A stretch of DNA of 64,000 bases from Janthinobacterium sp. TND4EL3 (GTDB lineage: Bacteria > Pseudomonadota > Gammaproteobacteria > Burkholderiales > Burkholderiaceae_D). This document shows positions 50,701 through 59,013 of this stretch, in pieces. A program made the translations under genes and the position numbers. The notes beneath the pieces were generated by a model. That model was not told the origin of the DNA and did no database searches. It saw only the letters and a program-made list of their open reading frames with translations. The stretch is from assembly GCF_900156175.1 (NCBI RefSeq), contig NZ_FTMV01000003.1:62001-126000 (forward strand). The letters are read 5' to 3'. The first letter of the stretch is position 1; each line of letters opens with the position of its first letter.

Positions 50701-52572
50701 TTATTGCTGGGGCGTGCCGCGCACGTCGAATTCCACCTTCCAGCGCTCGGCGCCGTCAGGGGAGACGGCCAGCAGCTCCAGGGTGCCCGCTTCCGTGACG
50801 CGCGCGTGCAATTTGACTTGCACCACGTCGCCGGCCTGACGGCCTTCGGCGGACAGGGTCGCCTGGATTTCGCTCAGCTCCTGCAATTCATCGGGACCCC
50901 AGAAGTCGAGCAAATCGCCGATCTGGTCGTTGCGGCGCGTGGACGAGGCGAAGAAGCGGAAGTGCACGGGTTCGCCCACGACGAGGCCGAATTGCTGGCC
51001 CGGCAGTTCCAGCTCGCTGCCTTCTTCCATGCCGAACGGCGCCACGCACAGGGCCTGGATGGGCGGTTCCATGCCGGGGATGGCCGGCATGGCCGATTCG
51101 ATGGCGACATAAAAGGAACTGGCCGTGCCGCCGCGGATGCGCACGCCATGGCCGCGCCGCACGTAGCTGTAGTAGGCCGCGCCGCGCGCCACGGCCAGGT
51201 CCAGGTCGGCTCCGGCCAGCATGCGCGCCGGTTCCGCGCCTTCCATGTACAGCCAGTCGTTGACGGTCGCCATGATGCGCTGCACCAGCAAGTCCGACTT
51301 GAAGACGCCGCCGTTGAACAGCACGGCCGTCGGGTGCAAGAAGCTGGCGCCTTCCGCCTGGCGGCCCGCGAAGCCTTCCAGTTCGGCCGTCGCCGCTACT
51401 TGCCGGCCCAGGAAGGCGGCCAGGTGGCGCGTGATGGCCGCGTCCTGCGCATACGGCAAGCCCAGTTGCGTCAGGCCGGCGCGCGTGCGCACGGCAGGGC
51501 GGCTCGATGCTTCCACCTGCGGGAAGAAGCCGTCGAGAATGAAGGTGGACACTTCCGCGCGCGTCAGTTCCGTGCGGATGGAGCCGCCGATCAGTTTCGA
51601 GCCGCGGCTGGGCACGACGATCGGCGCCACATCGAGGCCGCTGTCGGCCAGCAGGCTTTCCTTGGCGCTGCGGCAGCCGTAAGTGAGCGCGCGCATCTGC
51701 CAGGCGTCCAGCTGGGTACCGTTGGCGGCCAGCTTGCGCGCCACCAGGTGGGCCAGGGCCAGGTCCATATTGTCGCCGCCCAGCAGGATATGCTCGCCGA
51801 CGGCCACGCGGTGCGGTTCCAGCACGCCGTCGCGTTCGAGCACGGCGATCAGCGAAAAGTCGCTGGTGCCGCCGCCCACGTCGACGACCAGGATGATGTC
51901 GCCCGGCTTGACTTCCTTGCGCCAGCGGCCTTCGCTGGTCTGGATCCAGCTGTACAGGGCCGCCTGCGGCTCTTCCAGCAGGGTCAGCGACGCGTAGCCG
52001 GCCGCCTGCGCCGCTTCCATCGTCAGCTCGCGCGCGGCCGGGTCGAACGAGGCGGGTATCGTCACCGTGATTTCCTGCTCGGCGAACGGCGCTTGCGGGT
52101 GGGCGTGGTCCCAGGCCTGGCGCAAGTGCGTCAGGTAGCGCGTGGCGGCCGTGATCGGCGAGATGCGCGCCACTTCGGCCGGTGCGTCGTTCGGCAGGAT
52201 GGCCGCGCGGCGGTCCACGCCCGGGTGGCACAGCCAGCTTTTCGCGCTCGACACCAGACGGATCGGCGTGGTGGCGCCGCGGCTGCGGGCCATTTCGCCG
52301 ACGACGAACGGCGCTTCCGCTTCTTCCGTGACCCAGGGCAGGGCCAGGTCGCCCGCCGCCACTTCGTCGGCGTGCGGCAGGTAGACGAAGGACGGCAGCA
52401 GCGACAATTCTTCGACCGTGCCCGGCGCCGACAGCTGCGGCACTTTCAGCACGCCGTGGCTGGATTGCTCGCCGTCGCTCTCGACCAGGTTCACATACGA
52501 CAGGGCGCTGTGGGTGGTGCCCAGGTCGATGCCGATGGCGTAGCGCGGGGTGTTGTTGGCTTGATCGCTCAC
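50701..52572 (-). CDS. Hsp70 family protein
   Basis: A 623-residue DnaK-like protein: IGIDLGTTHSALSYVN, LTLLEEPQAALYSW, VVDVGGGTSDFSLI, LLGGDNMDLALAHL. The substrate-binding part is divergent from DnaK. The start is GTG, overlapping the DUF2760 stop (GTGA) with GGAGGTGG just upstream. It is similar in layout to the following Hsp70 gene, so the pair probably arose by duplication and may act as a heterodimer. Confidence 0.92.
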   Translation of the reverse strand: MSDQANNTPRYAIGIDLGTTHSALSYVNLVESDGEQSSHGVLKVPQLSAPGTVEELSLLPSFVYLPHADEVAAGDLALPWVTEEAEAPFVVGEMARSRGATTPIRLVSSAKSWLCHPGVDRRAAILPNDAPAEVARISPITAATRYLTHLRQAWDHAHPQAPFAEQEITVTIPASFDPAARELTMEAAQAAGYASLTLLEEPQAALYSWIQTSEGRWRKEVKPGDIILVVDVGGGTSDFSLIAVLERDGVLEPHRVAVGEHILLGGDNMDLALAHLVARKLAANGTQLDAWQMRALTYGCRSAKESLLADSGLDVAPIVVPSRGSKLIGGSIRTELTRAEVSTFILDGFFPQVEASSRPAVRTRAGLTQLGLPYAQDAAITRHLAAFLGRQVAATAELEGFAGRQAEGASFLHPTAVLFNGGVFKSDLLVQRIMATVNDWLYMEGAEPARMLAGADLDLAVARGAAYYSYVRRGHGVRIRGGTASSFYVAIESAMPAIPGMEPPIQALCVAPFGMEEGSELELPGQQFGLVVGEPVHFRFFASSTRRNDQIGDLLDFWGPDELQELSEIQATLSAEGRQAGDVVQVKLHARVTEAGTLELLAVSPDGAERWKVEFDVRGTPQQ

Positions 52573-53156
52573 AGTTCCACCTCCGCCGGTGCGAGGATGG
52601 AAGCGTCGTGCTGGCCGCTCAGTTTCGGCAGGCGCACGCTGGAAGCGCGCCAGCCGCGATGGCTCAGGGTGCCCGTGAATGGCGCCGAGCCGACGACGTT
52701 GCCCGTCAGGCGCACTTGCGCGGAATCAAAGCCTTCCTGCAGCACGATGCGGCTGCCCTCGGCTTCCTGGCGCACGGCGTCGATGGTGAAGTATTCGCGC
52801 ATGACCTTGGCGCAGCCCTCATGCACGACGCGGGCGGCCGCGCCGATGTCGGCGTCCGCATGGCTGCCCAGGTTTTCCTGGGTGAAGTCGATCAATCGCG
52901 CTTCGCGTTGCAGCAGGGCCAGCAATTGCAGGGCCGCGTCCGGCGTCGCTTCTTTCAAGATGACGGGGGCGGCGGCCGGCGTCAGCACGGGAGCGGGCAC
53001 CGGGGCAGGAGCCACGGGCGCTACCGGCGCGGCCTCGGGCAGGGACAGCTTTTCCACGCGGGCCGCATAGGCGGCGTCCGACAGGGTGCTGAAGAAGGCG
53101 CCGAAAGCCAGCGGGACTCGGCGCCAGAACGATGGGTGGGACGAAGATGTGCTCAT
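52569..53156 (-). CDS. DUF2760 family protein
   Basis: A 195-residue protein. The start SFWRRVPLAFGAFFSTLSDAAYAARV, an Ala/Pro-rich linker (about 42-68) and the C-terminal domain ALQLLALLQREARLIDFTQENL with VRLTGNVVG match DUF2760. It is first in a coupled operon with two Hsp70 proteins. It may be a membrane-associated or adaptor partner of these chaperones; the function is unknown. The frame is open upstream, but the ATG at 53156 matches family length. Confidence 0.85.
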   Translation of the reverse strand: MSTSSSHPSFWRRVPLAFGAFFSTLSDAAYAARVEKLSLPEAAPVAPVAPAPVPAPVLTPAAAPVILKEATPDAALQLLALLQREARLIDFTQENLGSHADADIGAAARVVHEGCAKVMREYFTIDAVRQEAEGSRIVLQEGFDSAQVRLTGNVVGSAPFTGTLSHRGWRASSVRLPKLSGQHDASILAPAEVEL

Positions 53157-53428
53157 GGGAACTCGTTTCTCTGATCTGTAGGGGCGGCGTCGGCGGCGCG
53201 CCGGAAGGCGTGGCCGCTTCGCAAGGTGTTGCATGTGCCGGTCCGGTTTGCATACGGCCGGCTGACGTTTGTCCGCATGATACCAGCTACCGGGCCGCCG
53301 CCAAAGTCGCCGGCCGCCACGCAGCCGGCCTGTCGGGTGGATTTTCTTTGTTCCTGCGCAAGGAAACGCTTGATTTCGTGCTGTTTCGACTAGAATCGCG
53401 CATGATCTTTTCGCCTGACCCTGACGCC

Positions 53429-54028
53429 ATGTCCACCGACTTTTCCATATATCTTGCCAGCAGCACGTATATCGACAGCGACCATCCGGCCGTGCGCGCC
53501 AAGGCGGCCGCACTGGCGGCGGGTGCCGTGGGCGACGCCGCCATCGCGGCGCGCTGCTTTGCCTTCGTGCGCGACGAAGTCGCCCACAGCTGGGACTACC
53601 GGCGCAACCCTGTCACCTGCCGCGCGTCCGACGTCTTGCAGCATGGTACGGGATACTGTTATGCAAAGAGCCATCTGCTGGCAGCGCTGCTGCGCGCCAA
53701 CGGCATTCCCGCCGGCCTGTGCTACCAGCGCCTGGCCGTCGGCGAAGCGGGCCCGCCGTTCTGCCTGCATGGCTTGAACGCCGTGTACTTGCAAGAAGTT
53801 GGCTGGTACCGCATCGATGCGCGCGGCAACAAGCCCGGCGTCGATGCCGCCTTCACGCCGCCGCAGGAACAGCTGGCCTTTCCCGTGCTGGCGCCGGAAG
53901 AGCGCGACTTGCCGGAAATCTGGGCGGAGCCGCTGCCCCAGGTGATCGCATCGCTGACCGGCCATGCCACGGTGCAGGATGTGGCGGCGCATTTGCCCGA
54001 TATTGAATTGTTGCCGCAACACAAATAA
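53429..54028 (+). CDS. Transglutaminase-like cysteine protease family protein
   Basis: A 199-residue protein. The transglutaminase core has the catalytic Cys in GTGYCYAKSHLLAALLRA, the His in CLHGLNAVYL and the Asp in WYRIDARGN. The family includes peptidases and cross-linking enzymes; the substrate is unknown. A possible promoter (TTGATT at 53370, TAGAAT at 53391) would put the start of transcription near 53402, so the ATG at 53429 is preferred over 53402. It is divergent from DUF2760. Confidence 0.88.
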   Translation: MSTDFSIYLASSTYIDSDHPAVRAKAAALAAGAVGDAAIAARCFAFVRDEVAHSWDYRRNPVTCRASDVLQHGTGYCYAKSHLLAALLRANGIPAGLCYQRLAVGEAGPPFCLHGLNAVYLQEVGWYRIDARGNKPGVDAAFTPPQEQLAFPVLAPEERDLPEIWAEPLPQVIASLTGHATVQDVAAHLPDIELLPQHK

Positions 54029-54044
54029 CTCGACGAAAGAAATC

Positions 54045-54827
54045 ATGAAAAAAGTATCCATATGCCTGCTCGGCCTGTTGCTGCTGGCCGGCTGCGGCGG
54101 CAAGGGCGAGAGCGGCGGGCAATCGAGCGCCGCCCGCCTCGACGGCAAGGAAAAGGGCAGCGACTTTCTGGCCTACGAGCACAATGTCAGCGTCGATACG
54201 CACGAGGGGCAAGTGCGGCCCCTGTATGAAAAAGTCGTCGCCGCCTGCAAGGCCGACACGGAAAGCGGCTGTCTGCTGCTCGATTCCAGCATCGACAGCG
54301 GCCGCTACGTGCATGCGCGCATCAGCATGCGCGCCAAGCCGGCCGGCATCAAGAAACTCGTCGCGCTGGTCGCGTCCGAAGGCGACGTCACCAGCCAGGG
54401 CACGAAGGTGGAAGACCTGGGCCGCCCCGTGCTCGACAGCAAGAAGCGCCTGGACATGCTCAGGCAGTACCAGGCGCAGCTGCAAGACCTGGAAAAGCGC
54501 TCGGGCACAAACGTCGATGCGCTGATCAAGGTGACCAAGGAGCTGGCCAGCGTGCAGGTGGAACTGGAGCAGGCGACGGCGGCCAACGCGCTGTTGATGC
54601 AGCGCATAGACACGGACTTGCTGAACGTGGCCATCAGCGCCGAAGGCAAGCAAGCGTTCTGGCGTCCCGTCAAGCGCGCGCTGGGCAATTTTACGGATAA
54701 CCTGTCCGAAGGCGTGGCCAACGCCATCACGGCCATGGCCTACATCCTGCCGTGGCTGGTGGCGTTCGTGCTGCTGTTCCCGCTGGGACGCAAGGGCTGG
54801 CGCCGCTTGCGCGGCATCAAGCGCTAG
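54045..54827 (+). CDS. DUF4349-like lipoprotein with coiled coil and C-terminal membrane helix
   Basis: A 260-residue protein. The lipobox LLAGC lies at residues 14-18 after MKKVSICLLGLL. The mature region has the DUF4349 pattern (ARISMRAKPAGIKKLV, then a coiled coil RLDMLRQYQAQLQDLEKR...VKVTKELASVQVELEQ) and ends in a membrane helix (ILPWLVAFVLLFPLG) with a basic tail. Such proteins are anchored at both ends; the function is unknown. Confidence 0.85.
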   Translation: MKKVSICLLGLLLLAGCGGKGESGGQSSAARLDGKEKGSDFLAYEHNVSVDTHEGQVRPLYEKVVAACKADTESGCLLLDSSIDSGRYVHARISMRAKPAGIKKLVALVASEGDVTSQGTKVEDLGRPVLDSKKRLDMLRQYQAQLQDLEKRSGTNVDALIKVTKELASVQVELEQATAANALLMQRIDTDLLNVAISAEGKQAFWRPVKRALGNFTDNLSEGVANAITAMAYILPWLVAFVLLFPLGRKGWRRLRGIKR

Positions 54828-54847
54828 GCGCGGGCTCCCGACGTGAA

Positions 54848-54872
54848 CAGGGCCTGCGCGCGGCAGGCCCTG
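54848..54872. terminator. Hairpin between convergent lipoprotein genes
   Basis: A perfect 10-bp stem CAGGGCCTGC/GCAGGCCCTG with a 5-nt loop and no T tract; probable transcription barrier. Confidence 0.5.
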
Positions 54873-54902
54873 GAGCGGGGTAGAGTGGCTGTTGTGGCGG
54901 GA

Positions 54903-55106
54903 TCAGACCCTGCGGTTTGCCGAGATGGCGGAGACTACTTCAGCCGCTTTTTTCGGCCGTTTCTTGATATTGCTGCCCGTACTGCTTTCCGCCTCCATCC
55001 TGACATCGCTCGTGCTGGCGGTGCTGGCCGGCGACTCCGGTGCGGTGGGGGTGGCGCATGCGCTCAACAGCAACAGGGCGGACACGCCCGCTATCATATT
55101 TTTCAT
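54903..55106 (-). CDS. Small putative lipoprotein
   Basis: 67 residues. MKNMIAGVSALLLLSACATP has a lipobox (LSAC), followed by a Ser/Thr/Pro-rich stretch and a short basic-amphipathic tail. The family is not recognised. The frame extends 60 nt further up without a clear start. The lipobox is convincing, but the gene is small. Confidence 0.6.
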   Translation of the reverse strand: MKNMIAGVSALLLLSACATPTAPESPASTASTSDVRMEAESSTGSNIKKRPKKAAEVVSAISANRRV

Positions 55107-55307
55107 GAGTGAACTACCTGAATGGGTGACGTAAAGGGACAGTTGCAAGCGACCCGCTGATTTCATGTTGACTCACGCCGCCAAACAATGCGGCGCAAGA
55201 GGGACACATCTTAGTGTGCTTATCAAGAAAGCTCAATTAATTTTTTAATAATGATCATCCTGGCATGGCTGCGCCGTTCGCGTGATGATGTCACCGTCAA
55301 ATATGGC

Positions 55308-55892
55308 TCAGACGAGTTGCAGCCAGCCCAGCACGGCGCCGCCCGCCAGCAGCCAGAGCAAATGGATCTTCGTGCGCCAGATGATCAGGCCCGCCACGAT
55401 GGACAGGCTCCACAGGGGCCAGTCCGTGCGGATGTCATGGTTGGCGCCGCCCAAAATCATGCCGGTGGAAATCAGGAGGGCGACGACGATGGGCGCCATG
55501 CCTTGCTTGAAGGCGCGCACGGCGCGCAGGTCGCGGTTGCGGTAGCCCCACTGGGCCGCCACGTAGGTCAAGGTCGTGCTGGGCAGCATGATGCCCACCA
55601 TGGTCACCAGCACGCCGAGGTACGCGGCCGCATAGCTGCCCGCGTTCATGCCCACGTTCCAGCCCATCAGCGCGACGAACAGCACGTTGGGGCCGGGCGC
55701 GGCCTGGGCGATGGCGATCGATTCGTTGAACTGCGCCTGCGTCAGCCAGCCATGCTGTTCCACGAGAAAGCGGTGCATTTCGGACGTGGTGGAAATGGCG
55801 CCGCCGATCGACATCAGCGACAGCATCAGGTAATGGCCGAACAGGTTCAGCCAGTCGCCCGCGCTCAGCACCAGTTGCAATGGCGGGTTCAT
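55308..55892 (-). CDS. Chromate transporter family protein, second half-protein
   Basis: A 194-residue inner-membrane protein matching one ChrA half (LMLSLMSIGGAISTTSEMHRFLV, IAQAAPGPNVLFVALMGW). Together with the preceding gene it makes the two-gene short-chain ChrA (CHR domain pair). ChrA exports chromate by a proton-linked mechanism; in many relatives the substrate is untested. The ATG overlaps the upstream stop. Confidence 0.9.
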   Translation of the reverse strand: MNPPLQLVLSAGDWLNLFGHYLMLSLMSIGGAISTTSEMHRFLVEQHGWLTQAQFNESIAIAQAAPGPNVLFVALMGWNVGMNAGSYAAAYLGVLVTMVGIMLPSTTLTYVAAQWGYRNRDLRAVRAFKQGMAPIVVALLISTGMILGGANHDIRTDWPLWSLSIVAGLIIWRTKIHLLWLLAGGAVLGWLQLV

Positions 55893-56482
55893 GAAGACAG
55901 CTTCCGGTACGTCAGCAGGCAGCCGATGCCGCCCAGGCCCAGCAGGACGTACAGCAGGGGCCAGCGGAAGACCGCCACCATCAGCACGCCCAGTACGGCG
56001 ATGGACAAGGTCAGCCACAGGGGCAGCGGATGCCTGGCCAGCGCCGTCGCCAGTTTTACGCCCGTGGCGGCGATCATGCCGGCCGAGACGGCGGCCATGC
56101 CGCGCAGGGCGCCCGCCATCTGCGCATTGTCGCCAAAGCGCGTGTAGAGCACGCCCAGCAGCAGGACGATGACGAGGGGCACGGCCAGCATGCCGGCCAG
56201 GGCCGTCAGCGCGCCCCGCAAGCCGAAATAGCGCCCGCCCACCATCAGCGACAGGTTGACGACATTCGGCCCCGGCATGATTTGCGCCACGGCCCAGTCT
56301 TCGAGAAATTCCTCTTGCGTGAGCCAGCGCTTGCGTTCCACCATTTCGCGCTGGATCACGGCCAGCACGCCGCCGAAGCCTTGCAGGGCCAGCCAGGTAA
56401 ACGAGAAGAACAGGTCGGCAAGCGAGGCGGGCTGCGGGCGGGCGGGAACTGGCGGAAGGGCGGAAATGGGGGAGGAGGACAT
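55889..56482 (-). CDS. Chromate transporter family protein, first half-protein
   Basis: A 197-residue inner-membrane protein: the other CHR domain (FTWLALQGFGGVLAVIQREMV, AQIMPGPNVVNLSLMVGG) with about six helices. It overlaps the next gene by 4 nt (ATGA). Short split ChrA proteins must pair to form the transporter. Confidence 0.91.
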   Translation of the reverse strand: MSSSPISALPPVPARPQPASLADLFFSFTWLALQGFGGVLAVIQREMVERKRWLTQEEFLEDWAVAQIMPGPNVVNLSLMVGGRYFGLRGALTALAGMLAVPLVIVLLLGVLYTRFGDNAQMAGALRGMAAVSAGMIAATGVKLATALARHPLPLWLTLSIAVLGVLMVAVFRWPLLYVLLGLGGIGCLLTYRKLSS

Positions 56483-56576
56483 GGCTGATTATCGCCGTGG
56501 CCGTTCGCGCTTGTCCATCGCTTTCGCTGGCGCTTGTGCCTGCAAGAAAAAAACCGTGACTCATGTTTCCCTGCCA

Positions 56577-56604
56577 TTGACATCGAGAATTTATCAGCAA
56601 TACT
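56577..56604 (+). promoter_or_regulatory. Likely promoter of the small conserved protein
   Basis: TTGACA at 56577-56582 and AATACT at 56599-56604 with a 16-bp spacer. Expected start near 56611, leaving a leader of about 90 nt. Confidence 0.5.
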
Positions 56605-56700
56605 TTCACAGGCAATACGACCGCTGTCCACGTCCGCGCCGGCACGGCTCGCACCGCTACGCCGCCTCTCTCCGCTACCCCTTCGCAGGAGTTGTTCACC

Positions 56701-56922
56701 ATGCCTAATTCCCCAGAAACGCTGCATATGCCCGTCAAAACCGTGGTGCTGCATGCCCGGGTCGATCAGAAGATGTGCGACATCGTCAACCTGGGCATCG
56801 CCGTGCAGGCCGCCTTCAGTACCTTGTGTGCGCTCGAATACCTGAAGTCATATAATCTGGCGCCCGAACTGATCGAGCGCGTGCTGCTGTATCCGGAGCA
56901 GCGCCGCCAGACCTTGCATTGA
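56701..56922 (+). CDS. Hypothetical protein, 73 residues
   Basis: A small soluble, mostly helical protein beginning MPNSPETLHMPVKTVVLHARV; I do not recognise it. The codon pattern and the purine-rich GCAGGAG 11 nt before the ATG suggest a real gene. A perfect hairpin follows its stop, and a DnaA-box module begins 69 nt downstream. Confidence 0.55.
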   Translation: MPNSPETLHMPVKTVVLHARVDQKMCDIVNLGIAVQAAFSTLCALEYLKSYNLAPELIERVLLYPEQRRQTLH

Positions 56923-56925
56923 GTA

Positions 56926-56952
56926 ACTGTGGGCAAGAGTGTTGCCCACAGT
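56926..56952 (+). terminator. Hairpin after the 73-residue gene
   Basis: A perfect 11-bp repeat ACTGTGGGCAA/TTGCCCACAGT with loop GAGTG, starting 3 nt after the stop; no T tract. Confidence 0.5.
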
Positions 56953-56990
56953 CACAGCAGAATGTTGTCGAATTGCTTATTACGGCTCAG

Positions 56991-57215
56991 TTATGCACAA
57001 ATGATGGGTTAGCGAAATTGGCGAAATAATTTTCCCGTGATTATGTGTGATTTTCTAAGTGTTTGATTTTATTGAATTTTATTTTTGCTGTTTGATTGAG
57101 CAGTTTATTGAAAGCCGCACTGGCTGCGGCTTTGAAGGCTGTCAATAGGCGCTTATCCACAAAGATATCCACAGTCCGTGTGGATATCTGAAAAAGCGCT
57201 TAACAATCCGCTACT
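56991..57215. repeat. DnaA-box module, copy A
   Basis: Two exact TTATNCACA sites (56991-56999, 57153-57161), then ATATCCACA (57165) and its reverse TGTGGATAT (57179). The last two form a perfect 11-bp inverted repeat at 57163-57189. A hairpin AAGCCGCA/TGCGGCTT precedes them, and the stretch between is very AT-rich (57045-57110). Copy B has the same order and spacing (162 versus 163 bp from the first to the second box). Confidence 0.7.
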
Positions 57216-57337
57216 TAGGATATTTTGACAAAACCGCGTGCGCCAGCGGCGGGCGAGACGGGCCGGAATGCGGTGTTTTGCAACGCTGTATGCCCATCCA
57301 GTACTCTTCTTTTATGACTGAAAGTAGCGCGCGCCGT

Positions 57338-57913
57338 TCAGGGCGTGCCGCTGCGCCGGGCCAGGGCGGCGGCCAGATCGGCCAGTTGCTGCTCGGCTTC
57401 GCGCAGGGTGGCGTAGGTGCGCAGCGAGGCGATCACCGTGGTAAACAGCTTGCGCGTGGTCAGGTCCGTCTTGCACCAGAAATCGTTGATGTCGTAATCG
57501 ATGATGATGCGGTGCTCCAGCGCCTGGCCCGGCTGGCCCGTGCGCAGGATGATGCGCACGGCGCTGTTGTGCAGTTCTTCGCGGATCTGGCGCGCCACTT
57601 GCAGGCCCGCATCCTGCGTTTCCATGATGACATCGAGCAGCACGACGGCGATATCGGGCGTGCTGCGCAGCAAGGCCAGTGCCTCGGCGCCCGAATACGC
57701 ATGCAGGAAGCTCAGCCGGCGTCCCTGGAAGCTGGCCTGGCTGAGGGCGAACTTGGTTACCACGTGCACGTCGACATCGTCGTCGACGATGAGCACGCGC
57801 CACGGGGGCGCGCTGGCCTGCTCGGACGCGGCGCCGGCATGCTCCAGCGGCTCATCCATCAGCCAGTCGGGTTCATCCGCCGCCTTGGCGGCGCTATCGC
57901 TATCCATGTCCAT
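57338..57913 (-). CDS. Orphan response-regulator receiver protein
   Basis: 191 residues. The receiver domain covers about 39-165: acidic pair Asp44/Asp45 (IVDDD), phospho-acceptor Asp94 (LLDVIME), Thr125 (LRTGQPG), Lys148 (WCKTDL). The DINDFWCKTDL region resembles receivers found with DUF3369 and HD-GYP output, but the protein ends after the receiver with no output domain. It lies between the two DnaA-box modules. Confidence 0.88.
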   Translation of the reverse strand: MDMDSDSAAKAADEPDWLMDEPLEHAGAASEQASAPPWRVLIVDDDVDVHVVTKFALSQASFQGRRLSFLHAYSGAEALALLRSTPDIAVVLLDVIMETQDAGLQVARQIREELHNSAVRIILRTGQPGQALEHRIIIDYDINDFWCKTDLTTRKLFTTVIASLRTYATLREAEQQLADLAAALARRSGTP

Positions 57914-58016
57914 GCATTTTCCAACGTTGATCGTGCTTGCTTGTTCACACTATGCCAGTCTACCGGGTTTGTCAAAACAATGCTGTCCATGCAAGGCATT
58001 CCCGTGCCTGCTGCGC

Positions 58017-58240
58017 TTATGCACAGCAAAATATATTTTCATTGCGGCGGAGTAACTTTGCCCAAGCGCAAAATCATGATTGTAAGTCATTGATTTCATT
58101 GGGGTAAAAAAATGCCTGTGAAAGCGGCAAATTGTTGAAAGCCGCATCAATACTGGCGTTGCGGCTTGTCAAGAGGGGCTTATCAACAACTTTATCCACA
58201 GTTGCTGTGGATATCTAAAAAAGCCGTGCAAAAACCGGCA
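58017..58240. repeat. DnaA-box module, copy B
   Basis: TTATGCACA at 58017-58025, TTATCAACA at 58180 (one mismatch), an exact TTATCCACA at 58192-58200 and reverse TGTGGATAT at 58206. A perfect 9-bp inverted repeat (TATCCACAG/CTGTGGATA) spans 58193-58213. The hairpin AAGCCGCA/TGCGGCTT and trailing ATATCT-AAAAA match copy A. It lies upstream of the receiver gene on its coding strand. Confidence 0.7.
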
Positions 58241-58275
58241 CTTGGCAGCCCTTGATCAGGGAGTGCGTGAAGGAC

Positions 58276-58818
58276 TCAAGCGGCCAGTCCTTCCCCGGCC
58301 AGCGCCGCGAATACCTGCAGGTAGCGCTGCTTGGCTTCGGCCGGGCCCATGGCCTCGATTATACCGGGCAAGGGGGCGATGCCGTCAAGGTAAGCCCAGC
58401 GCTCGGCCGAGTGCGGCATCAGGTCGCGCTTTTCCGTGGCCAGCGCGATCAGGTCGGCCCGCTTGATGGGCGCGTAATCGGAAAAGTCGATGCCGTACGT
58501 GGCGGCGATGATGGCGCTCACCTTGTCTTCCAGCACGGCAAACTCCGGCAGCAGCACTTTCAGCGGTTTCACCATGTCGCCCAGGTAAGCCTCTGCCGCG
58601 TCGTGCAGCAGGGCGGCCAGGCGCAGCGGCGGCGGCACCAGGCTGGCGACGATCAGGCTGTGCTGGGCGACCGAGTAAAACACCTGCGTCTGGCCATTGA
58701 AGCGGCACTGGTAGGCGAGGCCGTGGGCGATGTCCTCGATGGCGACCTTGTCGATGTGCGGGCGCAAGGGATAAAAGCGGTTGCCTGAATAGGTGGAAAC
58801 GTAGTCGGTGGTAATCAT
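58276..58818 (-). CDS. HD-domain phosphohydrolase
   Basis: A 180-residue protein. The HD core has VAQHSLIVA, LLHDAAEAYLGDM and a late Asp in IKRADLIALA. Similar small proteins include YfbR-type 5'-deoxynucleotidases and phage-type HD hydrolases, so nucleotide dephosphorylation is plausible. The start is ambiguous: ATG 58818 has AAAGGC just upstream; ATG 58833 or GTG 58839 would add a few residues. Confidence 0.8.
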   Translation of the reverse strand: MITTDYVSTYSGNRFYPLRPHIDKVAIEDIAHGLAYQCRFNGQTQVFYSVAQHSLIVASLVPPPLRLAALLHDAAEAYLGDMVKPLKVLLPEFAVLEDKVSAIIAATYGIDFSDYAPIKRADLIALATEKRDLMPHSAERWAYLDGIAPLPGIIEAMGPAEAKQRYLQVFAALAGEGLAA

Positions 58819-59013
58819 TGCCTTTGCTCGCATACTCACAATGTTTTATCGTACACCCGATGGCAGAGGCTCGCCCCGGCCGCCGTGCGCGGGCGAAAGA
58901 AACCTACGCTATGCATCTTGGCATTTCGATTAATTTATTTCATATCATGCATTGTTCTTTCTCAGCCAAGATAGCAATCTTGTTTTTCTGAAACTGACTT
59001 TGGAGGCAGGGCA

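Noticed and set aside
55240..55260. Possible Fur box (AATAATGATCATCC)
   Set aside because: Only a partial match to consensus and poorly placed relative to the flanking genes.
56991..57215. Chromosomal oriC
   Set aside because: Boxes and an AT-rich stretch are present, but dnaA, dnaN, gyrB, rpmH or mnmG are not nearby and the module occurs twice; kept only as a finding.
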